Positions 18,785-28,300 of a DNA stretch of 64,000 bases are shown here, piece after piece. The translations under genes were made by a program, and so were the position numbers. Each line of letters begins with the position of its first letter. The stretch's first letter is position 1. The notes beneath the pieces were generated by a model. It was not told the DNA's origin. It saw only the letters and a list, made by a program, of their open reading frames with translations, and did not search any database. The DNA comes from Schizochytrium sp. CCTCC M209059. Taxonomy: Eukaryota; Sar; Bigyra; Thraustochytrida; Thraustochytriidae. The stretch spans positions 1-64,000 of the forward strand of contig KN805394.1 in assembly GCA_000818945.1 (NCBI GenBank), in the 5' to 3' direction.

Positions 18785-20680
18785 ATGGGCGAGACGCTGA
18801 GCAAGCTCTTCGTGCCCCTGCACAGCCTGCCAGGTCTGTACGATCTGCCGGATCAGTGCTTAGAGCCACATACACTCGATCCAACGTTCGGAGGCATCGT
18901 GCAGCTCATGTTTCTTGGCCTCGTGTATGGCTTCGTCCTGTACCAAGCAAGCAACATGATCGCCGACGGCAGCGAACTGCTCCTTCTGTTGCCTGAGGTG
19001 GCTCCCATTGTTGGCAGCGTTGTTATCCCTGTCCTCGGCGCGCTGCCTGACTCGGCCGTCATCCTTTTCTCCGGCCTGGGCGATATTCATGAGGCCAAAG
19101 AGCAGCTTCAGGTCGGCGTGGGGGCGCTCGCTGGATCAACCATCATGCTCCTCACCATTCCTTGGACGCTCTCCATCGTGGCAGGGCGTGTAAGCATTTC
19201 CAAGTCCTCGGGACGCTGCTGCTATGCCAAGCCAGCGAATGCGCCCGCGTCATGGAAAAAACTTCGCGGCGACGAAAAGAACCCCTGGCGAAACACGGGC
19301 GTCGAGGCCGACGCCCAGGCGATGCGCAGCGGAGCGCGCAATATTGGCTTGACAGCCATTTCGTATCTGATCATCCAGGGCGCCGCCTTTGCTTATAAGC
19401 GAGGAGACGACCCAGAGGCAGGCCTTGCCGCGCACGAAAAGGTCTTTGCGGCCATTGGGCTCATCCTCTGCACTGCTTTGTTTTTGCGCTATCTGTACAA
19501 GCAGGTGCGCGGATCCAAAGACGACAAGGTTCTGCAAAACATTGTCGATGACAAGCGTGCCTACGCGCTCAAGTCAGGCATGCTCAGTCTTCAAGGTGCT
19601 TTTTTTAACACGCTCAGCAGCGAGTTTGGGAACTCGCAGCAGTCGGGGCTGCTCGAGTCTCAGCATCGCAAACAGCGCTTCGAAAGCGTCGTGCGCAAGT
19701 TCTTTCGCCAGTACGATGTCAACGGTGACGACAGCATTGACGCCCACGAGCTCCAGCTCCTGCTTGCCGACCTTCACATTCAGCACACCAAGGAAAACCT
19801 CAACAATTTCATGAACGAGATGGACACGGATGGCGACGGCAAGATTCATTTTACCGAATTCCTCGATAGTATGATCAAGCTCGTCAAGCCCAAGGGAAGC
19901 GATGCCGTGGCGCAAAATACCTCTCGATATGGCTCGAATGGGTCCACTGTTCGTAGCGATGTTGCAGACGAACAACTCGACGAGCTCATGGAGCATCACG
20001 TCAACAACTCGCCGTCTGCTGTCCGCCGCAACATCGAAAGCCAGCGTGGCCAGCTTGAGAGGGCCATGTCCAGTTCGGCCGAGCGCAATGGTGATCAAGA
20101 GGCTCAGTCAGGCGATGGCGACAACGCCGATAATGACGAAGAGGAGGAGGAGGAGGAGGTACCCGAGGACCTCGCGGACCTGCCTCCAGAAAAGCAGCGT
20201 CGCATCATCATTTTTCGCTCGTTTCGACTCATGATTACTGGCACCGTGCTGGTGTTGCTCTTCAGTGACGCCATGGTCGACGTCATGGGTCAAATGGGCA
20301 AGGTGCTTGGTATTTCCTCCTTTTACATTTCTTTCATTCTAGCGCCTTTGGCCTCCAACGCGTCTGAGTTCATTGCCTCCTACTCGTATGCGCTCAAAAA
20401 GACATCCAAGACTGTCACAATCTCTCTCACTTCGCTCACGGGAGCAGCCATCATGAACAACACGCTTTGTCTCGGCGTTTTTCTGGCCCTCGTCTACTTT
20501 CGGGGCCTTGCCTGGGAGTTCTCTGCCGAGACCATTTCCATTCTCTTTGTTGAGTCCTGCATGATTTTCGTCGCGTACCAGCGGGTCCAAACCTTGCGCA
20601 TGGCCGTCTTTGTCTTTTCCCTCTTCCCACTCTCGCTCGTCATCGTCTACGTTCTCGAGAACGTTTTTGGCCTCGATTGA
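18785..20680 (+). CDS. EF-hand sodium/calcium (NCL-like) cation exchanger
   Basis: The start is the ATG in caccATGG (18785), an excellent initiation context, giving 631 residues. Two membrane halves each carry a Ca2+/cation antiporter alpha-repeat: GALPDSAV...FSGLGD near residues 84-99 and LAPLASNASEF near 518-529. Between them sits a cytosolic segment with two EF-hands, DVNGDDSIDAHEL near 309-321 and DTDGDGKIHFTEF near 345-357, followed by an acidic run (about 448-460). This order of exchanger half, EF-hand pair and exchanger half is that of plant NCL/EF-CAX proteins. The EF-hands likely sense cytosolic Ca2+ and gate export or vacuolar sequestration. Ion selectivity (Ca2+, Na+ or Mg2+) is not decided by the sequence. 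Confidence 0.85.
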   Translation: MGETLSKLFVPLHSLPGLYDLPDQCLEPHTLDPTFGGIVQLMFLGLVYGFVLYQASNMIADGSELLLLLPEVAPIVGSVVIPVLGALPDSAVILFSGLGDIHEAKEQLQVGVGALAGSTIMLLTIPWTLSIVAGRVSISKSSGRCCYAKPANAPASWKKLRGDEKNPWRNTGVEADAQAMRSGARNIGLTAISYLIIQGAAFAYKRGDDPEAGLAAHEKVFAAIGLILCTALFLRYLYKQVRGSKDDKVLQNIVDDKRAYALKSGMLSLQGAFFNTLSSEFGNSQQSGLLESQHRKQRFESVVRKFFRQYDVNGDDSIDAHELQLLLADLHIQHTKENLNNFMNEMDTDGDGKIHFTEFLDSMIKLVKPKGSDAVAQNTSRYGSNGSTVRSDVADEQLDELMEHHVNNSPSAVRRNIESQRGQLERAMSSSAERNGDQEAQSGDGDNADNDEEEEEEEVPEDLADLPPEKQRRIIIFRSFRLMITGTVLVLLFSDAMVDVMGQMGKVLGISSFYISFILAPLASNASEFIASYSYALKKTSKTVTISLTSLTGAAIMNNTLCLGVFLALVYFRGLAWEFSAETISILFVESCMIFVAYQRVQTLRMAVFVFSLFPLSLVIVYVLENVFGLD

Positions 20681-20972
20681 TTGTTAGTGCTAAAATATTT
20701 TTTTTCAACTCTCTGCCAGCCTTGGTGGTTTTGGTCTATACCTACGTGGTGGCGATAGGGATATTTTGGTGACGAGCCTCTGTCGTCACTCCTAGCGCTC
20801 TTGCAACACCTTGTGGATTCGTGCCTTGCTGCTATACACTGTGAACGATTGCTCTTGGAAATCTTTTGTCGAACCATTGGGATTGTGTCGATCAATCAAA
20901 TAGATCAGATCAATCAAATCGACTTTCCTTGCAAAGAGCGCGAGCCAGATCCTTGGCACAAGCGCAAAAAGC

Positions 20973-23900
20973 ATGGACGCCGGCGCAGGGCGCCCTCCGC
21001 TGGCGCCAGCGCTTGCCATCATCACGGGCGACGAAAGTGCGCCTGGGTCGGCAGAGTCGAGCCCATCAGGTCGAAGATCAACCCTCTCTGGAGCGAGGTT
21101 CACGAGACCAGCTTCGGCGCTGCGAAAGCGCGTCGCGAGCTCGAGCAGCCTGAGCAGCGCCGGATCGGAAGGCTCGCCGTCTTCACAGGCCCGGAGCACC
21201 CAGGGCCGACCCCGGCGCAGATCCTCGCTAAGCGTTATCAGAAACAAACACCCGGAGAGCAACGGCACCAATTGGTGGGAAGAGAACGAGGCCCTTCTGC
21301 TGCATAAGTTGCAACGCGATGTCTTCCGGGCCCGAAACGAACAGGCCGTCTTTGTTACCAAGGTCTTCAAGATCAAAAAGGGCCTCAAAGACCGCGACGA
21401 CCTCAAGAAGCAATTGCTCGTCATTTGCAAGTCGACCGCGACAAATAAGCGGGCCGACATTCTCGTTCACGTCGTCACGCTCAAGACGTGGTCAATTCGA
21501 TCCTCCAACTCGTTACCGTCACTACGCGTCGTAGACGGCGCGCCAGCGATTCCCTTTAGCTCGCTCTTTGACGATTCGAGCCTCACCCTCAAGCTCGAGT
21601 TCCATGGCAAAACGTTCAAAACCAAGCTCTACATGCTGGCCAAGTCACTGGGCGATAAGAGCATCACCCAATACACGCTGTTGGAACTTTGCCGCAGATA
21701 CTTTGGTTTTGCACCCAGCATGGTGGGGGTCAACATTTCCGAGCTTCAGCTCTTGGCAACGGATGAACGCTACTTGAATCGTTGCGCACTCTTCAACGAA
21801 AGTCGCACCAGTGCGCGAGACCTTGATTCCCCTTCAAATAGCTCCTCGGGCCGCCCTGCACCTGCGCGCGGGCTACCGGGTGCCGAAGGCGACGTCTCTG
21901 GCGACCTTCGAGGCAACGGAAATGATCGCCTCGAAAGCGACGATGACGATGATGACGGGGACCCCAACGAAGACATTGACGAAAGGTCGCTTGGCGATGG
22001 TAGCCACCCTGGTGGTGGGGGCCATCGAGGGTCGTCGAGATCGCGTCGCAAGAGTGACGATGAGGACGAAGCCCCACCGGTGGAGCTCCTCAATGTAGCT
22101 GAACAGGAGGAACTTTTGCAGATTCTCGAGGCAGAAGGCCTCACAAGCGTCACCTCTGGAAAATTATCCGAGACATTGCATGCCCGAATTCATGCACTCG
22201 AGGAAGAAACGGGGAGCACGATGCGGCAGTGGGAGAACCGAGGTGACAATACAGACTATGTGAGCGACAATGCGGCGTCCCAGGACCCGGTCGGGCTCTT
22301 TGACCCGATCGCTGTTCTTGTGGATCAACTCGAGCGCGTTCACGACGAGCTCAGCGACATGGATGCATGGATGGCCAATTACAATATGGAGCTCAACACC
22401 ATGCGCAAGGACATTCATAAAATTGAACACGAAAACAATAGGCTTCAAGTCCAGGCTCGCAACCACGAGAGCTTGCGTTTGCATTTGGCGACCTTGCTCT
22501 CTCGCTACGCAGTAAGCCCGAGCGCAATCGAGGTGATTGACAATCTCGACATCATTCTGCGCCAAGATGCCTTGGGAGAGGTCGAGAAAGGCGCACAACC
22601 AGCCGAGGGTAAAGAGCCTGCCCTCGTGCGATTGAGCAAAACAGCGACGGAGCTGAGCCTTGCTGCTGCTGGCCAGGCTCATTTGCGCCATCTTCCTGCG
22701 CACGAACGCAACGCCAACAGTTATTCCAACAAGGACGCGCACTTTGCCGAGGAGCCTTACCTGCGAGCTATCAACCAGCGCGTCGCAGAGCTGCATGATC
22801 AAGTCGAGCGCTTCTGTAGCTACGTGCACTTTTTCATCTCGAATCGCATCCGGAGCAACGCAGACATCTTTAGACAAACCATCGCCTCCATATCTTCATC
22901 GCATGCGTCGCAGCTGCCGTGCATTGCCCGCCAGGATGCAATGCATCGCACTATGGCCCCTTACCGAACACTCATTGGCGCTTTGCAAGAACTTCAAGAC
23001 GGCGGATTTGAGAGCGTTGTCCAAGTTTACGTGAGCGACATGGGCGAGGCCTACGGCGACGTTGTTCGCAATTTCAACAACGTCATGAGCAAGCTTGCCT
23101 TTTCAGGCTCGAATGAACGTTTTGCCGCTGCGCACCGTCTCGCGCTTCAAACCTCGGAAGAAGCCCGCATAGGTGATCACATGAGCGAGCGCCAGCTCTC
23201 CGAAGCGATTGCGCAAAAGGTAGTATCCACGGTCTTTGCTCCTCGACAAGAGGAGCTCTCCCTCTCTCGCGCTTTCGCACACTCGCTGGAACAGATCGTG
23301 CCCATGGTCATGGACGAGCAGGACTTTCTAGGGTCAGCATTTTACAGTATCAACGAGGAGTCAGGCAAAGATTCGTCTTCTGCGGGACAGAATAATAGTG
23401 TTGAATTCTTTGGCGGTCGCATGACGAGCGACGAGGCCGTCCGTCAGCGGAATGCAACTCTCGACAAAATATTTATCGGGAAAGCTGACCTCATGACTGG
23501 CCTCGCGTCGTTCATACAGCAGGCTCACGCGCAGCGCGACATTGTGCAAATTTTGCTCATGCTTGCCGAAATTGAGGCCGTTGTGCTCGAGTACGGAAAG
23601 CGTTCCAAGTTCATTCGCGGAATCTTATTGGATGCTCCCAGCGGTCTACGACCCCAGCTCGAGAACGCCCTTCGGGCCTGGGTCGACGAGCAACGGGCCT
23701 GGGTCTCTGCTGCGCGCTCAAATGAGCTCACGTCGCAGCCTGGCATTCTCGGAGGCCTTCTCAAGCTCCCACGTCTCATCGATATGGTCACCGCGCTGTG
23801 GGACGAAAGCGCAGCGCGGCAGCGGAGCATCTGCCCGCGAGCAACGTACGACTCGCATTCGACAAAATTTGGGCAGAACGCCATTGGCAATGGTCTCGAG

Positions 23901-24452
23901 CAACTTACAACAACTGTGTTGCAGACTGTCGAACGCTTGTGCGTTGCCAGTCACGGAGCTGCTGACCGTCTCCGTATTGAGAACTTTCACTTTGCCATCG
24001 AGACGCTTCCATATCGCGGTGGCACTGCGCTGCAGCGCGTAGTCCTTGACGCTCGCAAAGAATTCGAATCTTCGCTGGAGCGTCTTGTCCTCGTCTTGCT
24101 TAAGACGAATCTCTCTGGTCTCTTTGATTTTGTTCAAGAGGTAGATGATCTGCTGGAAACTTGCGACATCTCGCAACTCGTTTATCATCGCCCCCGCGCC
24201 ATTCTCGCGGCCGTGCTCCAGGAAAACTCCGAGACGCGCTTGCGCAAGGGCCTTGAGGCTGTGCGGAACGCAGCGCATGCGCAGTTCCCACAGAACCCGC
24301 CCGTTTATGCGCTCGTTCTTGCTTCTGCGCGGGACACTCTTTTGCAAACTTACGACCACTACGTCCATCTCGTTACCGAGGGTTATGGGGACCTTGTCAA
24401 ACCTACGCGCAGCCAGGTCGAGGACCTTGTCCAGAAAGTACTCGTTGCGTAA
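20973..24452 (+). CDS. SEC3: Exocyst complex component Sec3 (EXOC1)
   Basis: A 1,159-residue frame starts at ATG 20973. Residues 1-105 are Ser/Arg/Pro-rich. About 105-235 match the PH-like PIP2-binding domain of Sec3 (segments KLQRDVF, KVFKIKKG, KTKLYMLAKSLG, YTLLELCRRYFGF). About 300-370 is a disordered acidic/Gly/Arg linker. A helical/coiled-coil stretch at about 375-520 and a long helical C-terminus (about 560-1159) fit the Sec3 rod. Sec3 tethers secretory vesicles at the plasma membrane by binding phosphoinositides and Rho/Rab GTPases as part of the octameric exocyst. Length and domain order fit eukaryotic Sec3; sequence similarity along the rod is low, as is usual for exocyst subunits. 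Confidence 0.82.
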   Translation: MDAGAGRPPLAPALAIITGDESAPGSAESSPSGRRSTLSGARFTRPASALRKRVASSSSLSSAGSEGSPSSQARSTQGRPRRRSSLSVIRNKHPESNGTNWWEENEALLLHKLQRDVFRARNEQAVFVTKVFKIKKGLKDRDDLKKQLLVICKSTATNKRADILVHVVTLKTWSIRSSNSLPSLRVVDGAPAIPFSSLFDDSSLTLKLEFHGKTFKTKLYMLAKSLGDKSITQYTLLELCRRYFGFAPSMVGVNISELQLLATDERYLNRCALFNESRTSARDLDSPSNSSSGRPAPARGLPGAEGDVSGDLRGNGNDRLESDDDDDDGDPNEDIDERSLGDGSHPGGGGHRGSSRSRRKSDDEDEAPPVELLNVAEQEELLQILEAEGLTSVTSGKLSETLHARIHALEEETGSTMRQWENRGDNTDYVSDNAASQDPVGLFDPIAVLVDQLERVHDELSDMDAWMANYNMELNTMRKDIHKIEHENNRLQVQARNHESLRLHLATLLSRYAVSPSAIEVIDNLDIILRQDALGEVEKGAQPAEGKEPALVRLSKTATELSLAAAGQAHLRHLPAHERNANSYSNKDAHFAEEPYLRAINQRVAELHDQVERFCSYVHFFISNRIRSNADIFRQTIASISSSHASQLPCIARQDAMHRTMAPYRTLIGALQELQDGGFESVVQVYVSDMGEAYGDVVRNFNNVMSKLAFSGSNERFAAAHRLALQTSEEARIGDHMSERQLSEAIAQKVVSTVFAPRQEELSLSRAFAHSLEQIVPMVMDEQDFLGSAFYSINEESGKDSSSAGQNNSVEFFGGRMTSDEAVRQRNATLDKIFIGKADLMTGLASFIQQAHAQRDIVQILLMLAEIEAVVLEYGKRSKFIRGILLDAPSGLRPQLENALRAWVDEQRAWVSAARSNELTSQPGILGGLLKLPRLIDMVTALWDESAARQRSICPRATYDSHSTKFGQNAIGNGLEQLTTTVLQTVERLCVASHGAADRLRIENFHFAIETLPYRGGTALQRVVLDARKEFESSLERLVLVLLKTNLSGLFDFVQEVDDLLETCDISQLVYHRPRAILAAVLQENSETRLRKGLEAVRNAAHAQFPQNPPVYALVLASARDTLLQTYDHYVHLVTEGYGDLVKPTRSQVEDLVQKVLVA

Positions 24453-25317
24453 CGCCTCAAGCAGGAGCTTTTGTTTTGTCCCTCGTCATAGAAAAATGAT
24501 GAAGATCGCCCAGCAGTATTCGTTTTTTTGCCTCCAATTTCCGAAATAGGCCAAGGTCTACTTGTGAACGTGAGAGTGCAGCAGAGTCTGCCGTTTTTCT
24601 TTTCTCTTCTTTTTTTATCGTCCAGGCCGCCAGCGCATATACGGCCCTGCCAGATATTTTGTACCAGCGTCTTCTTCTTTGGTTGTTAGTTTGAAACGCT
24701 CGCAATTTGTCCGAAGACCAGGCTCGTTTTTAGAAAGTGAGGTCCCGAAACAACTTTCGGAAGCTAATAGCTTTTGTCCCTCAAGTACGACTGGAAGCTC
24801 TTATCTTTCTGACTGTGAATGCAGTTGGTAGACCGTCTCGATTGGGGCCGCTGAATAGCACAGCATAAAGCAGGGAACGAAAATAGACGACACTACTCCG
24901 ACCACCGTTCTGTGGGGTGCAGTATATATGAGTAATCGAGCTAGCGCAAGCTCATTGTATGTCCCTAAACTCGTCAGCTTCAGTCAGCTGCGCTCTGCGC
25001 GGGACGCCGAGGCCTTCAAAGGGCCATGGGCGGGCCGGGCCGGGCCGGGCCGCCTGGGCCGCTTGACTCGTAACGGTTACTATTTCCTCAGTCTGGTATT
25101 TGAAATTCAATATAGTCACTTATGTTTCGCAATAGAAGACATGTCGATTTTAATTGACAGGTCCTGAGCCAGAATCGATCGATCGATTGATTCCTCAGAA
25201 CTTCGAGCAGCAAACACGCAATTGGCTGCCGCGCTTGCGAGGTTGTGGTGTGCAGTGAACAATACTGGCGCTGATTCGGTCAGAGAGCGAGCGACGCCGG
25301 ATCGCGCCTTTGGCGCG
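24453..25317. other. Intergenic region
   Basis: This is the 3' flank of SEC3 and the 5' flank of the ankyrin-polycystin gene. It holds a T-rich tract near 24595-24620 and a CGGGC-unit repeat at about 25030-25055. A TATATAT-like sequence lies at 24922-24928. No gene is recognised. Confidence 0.55.
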
Positions 25318-28300
25318 ATGGCAGAGTCGGAGACGCAGAGAGGAACCATGGCGTCGGAAAAGGAGAATGTAGGGACACCCGCTTCTGGCATGACCTCATA
25401 CGCGGTTTATATTCTACGTGCATTCGATTTCGGAAACGTCAGTGTCTTAAAAAATAATAAGAAGCTATATTGCAAGGTAGAATACCTCGGCAATAGCTAT
25501 CGAATCGAGTCTCAAGCCGCGCCCGTGAATTTCGAGCGAGAGTGGACAAACTGGGTTAGAATCGAGGCTCCAAGTAGTTCGGAAACGGTTTCTGAGCCAG
25601 ACAAGCAGGCTCTCGTCGAAACGGGTAAAGACGTTGTTAAGACTGATACGGAGACAAACACGAGCGAAGGCGACGACTCGATTGTCAAATTCACAATAAT
25701 CGAAGAGGACGAGGGTGTGTCGTGTATTTCTACGTCTCAATTATCTGGTGTGATTGCAGCCAAAGATCTTTTTGGCTCTCGCCTCAAATTTCGTCATTTC
25801 AAGCTCGCGCACACAGACGGCTCATATGACAGAGTAGATCTACGTGTTGCGTCAGTTCCCCTCGAATCAGTGCAACTGGAGAGACCGGCGTCTTTGCGCG
25901 TAGACATCTTTGACCATAGCTCTGCTACAAGTTACGAAGTACTCTTTCTCGAAGCGAGCGGCAAACTCCAAAGGTATTACAAGCTCAACGAGAACGAGAT
26001 CAATTGCTTACAGGCCGACAAGATTTGTGCTATGCATATTCGTGGTGAGCCTCCTTACGATATTTTTGAGGAAGTCCCACTTCACAATGCTCTAGGTAAC
26101 AGCTTACCTCACTGGCATGATACGTTGAGGTTTCTTCTTTCTGCTTACGACCCGCGCGAAGTATGTTTGTCAGCCTTGTCTCTGTTCGAACAACTCGGAC
26201 GACTCTTTGTCATGGTTCAGAGTCAACTCAACGACGCAAGCAGGAGCATCGTGACAGCGGACACGTCTCGTGATATGCTTCTGCAGCTTCTATCTTCAGC
26301 AGGGACGAGCCTGCAATTCTCCTCAAAGGAGGATGAGAGCTGTTTCCTGAATGGAATCGAGTCAAATGGTATTGGAGGCGTCGACGCCCAAGCGCTTGCC
26401 CAACTATTCAGCGATCTTCACGTCCTTGCTCAGAGCTCTTCTCCAGACACCCAGCCAGGCCACGAAGAAGCACTGCAACGCGTCCTGGTTAGTCTACTTC
26501 TAGCAGTTTTGATCCCAAACCCCGAAAGAAGGGTGCAGACGTCCGCAAGACAGTTCGTGCGCCACTTTATTAGCCAGCAACGACGAGAACACACTGCATC
26601 GCTTGCAAAAGAAGACCAGAAAGCCGACGTAAACCTCGAGTGGGAGCTGGGCGCGTTTAAGCGAATTCTGTCTGAGAACATGTCCGAAGTCTTGGCTGTA
26701 CATCGAGTCGTCCACAGTCCAGAATCAAGGTTTGACAGTGCTTATAAGCAAAGAGTCGCGATCGACTCGCGTGGGTCGAAACTACTTGCAGCTGCTAAAC
26801 GCGCAGACTTCGAGACGTGTAAGCATCTTCTTCACTCGCACAGCCACGGCAACGATCTCGATGTCAACGCAGATGTTGAATATCATGAAGAGATCATGTG
26901 CTTTTTGATGGCTTCTCTCAAGCGAATTCGGAAGGAACGCAACTATTTTGCGTGGAACTGCCATCCCGAAAAGGAGGGTCATTCTTTGCGTGCAATGCAG
27001 TACGTCCAAGGTGAGCTAGAGGCCGTTCGGAATATACTCAAGAGACTAGTAGAAACTGGGGCCGACCTCAATGCAAGAAGCGTATCACAAGAATCTCATT
27101 TCGAGGCACTGGTCCGTATGCGCGACAATGAAACGCTCAAGGTTCTTGCTTCCGCGTCCTTGACACCTCGCGCCGTGAGAGCGAATCTGGGTACGTCGTG
27201 GAAATTACTTTTCGAACAATTCAGGGCGCATCAGGATGAGTGCAGTGCAGTGCTTGAAACCTTGCTTGGGGTACAGGCAGCTCTCGTGAGGGCTCAGGTC
27301 CCAGATGGATATTGCGAAGCAGTATTTGAGGCCTGTGAAGAACTAGGACATGTGGCAATTAATGAGCTCTTTCGTGCACAGCTTGGCGACAGTGTCACTG
27401 TCAAGATTCTACGAAGGATGTTTCGAAAAGTCCATGGTGAAGATGGGCACACGCAACTCTCGCTATTTTCAGTGCGACAGCGTCAGTTTTCACGGTACGG
27501 GACCTCGTTGCAAGCGGCCTGCAACTACGGCTACATTGAGTGTGTTCGTGAGCTCATCTCGTATGGCGCTGACATCCATACCGTCCCGCGGAATGGATGT
27601 ACACCTATGCATATAGCTGTAGGACATCATTTTGTAGAGATTGTACGACTTTTCTGCACGGAAGGTGCACGGCGAGACGACGCTGCGCTGCTATCATCGG
27701 TCGAAAATGGTCAAGTAGAAATCCTTCAGATTCTCCACAGCCACTGGCCGGAGGCTGCCAATCCGTATCGCGGAGAACTCGATCGGACCCTTTTGCACAT
27801 TGCCTGCGAGAGGCAAGGCTCCAGAGAGGACAAAATTGTCCCTGCGCTTATACAAATGGGGGTTTCTGTGAATGAGGTGGACGTGATTGGGCGCACGGCC
27901 TTGCACAATGCTACATCTATGGGCAATCTCAGTGCGGTTCGCTGTCTGATGGAGGCTGGCGCAGACGACACATTGCCGACGCGCCTTGAGGGAAGTACAA
28001 TCATTCACGAAGCAGCCAAGAAAGGCCGCATTAGCGTTCTCCAATTTCTCTTGCAAAACGCAAGTGGCGAGACGGTAGACGCTCTTGACAGACGAGGTCG
28101 CACACCAGTCTGCTATGCGTTTGATCGTCGAAAGTACCTTGAAATGGCTCTCTTCTGTCTCTTTGAATCCGTAAAATGTGCAAGCCACAAAGCGATCCGC
28201 AACATGAGCTTTACAGGAGAAATTAAAACCTTTGCGAGCCTGATCGAGCAGCGCTACAGCAGTCCGCATCGTTCAAAACAGGAGAAGAACGAGATCAAGG

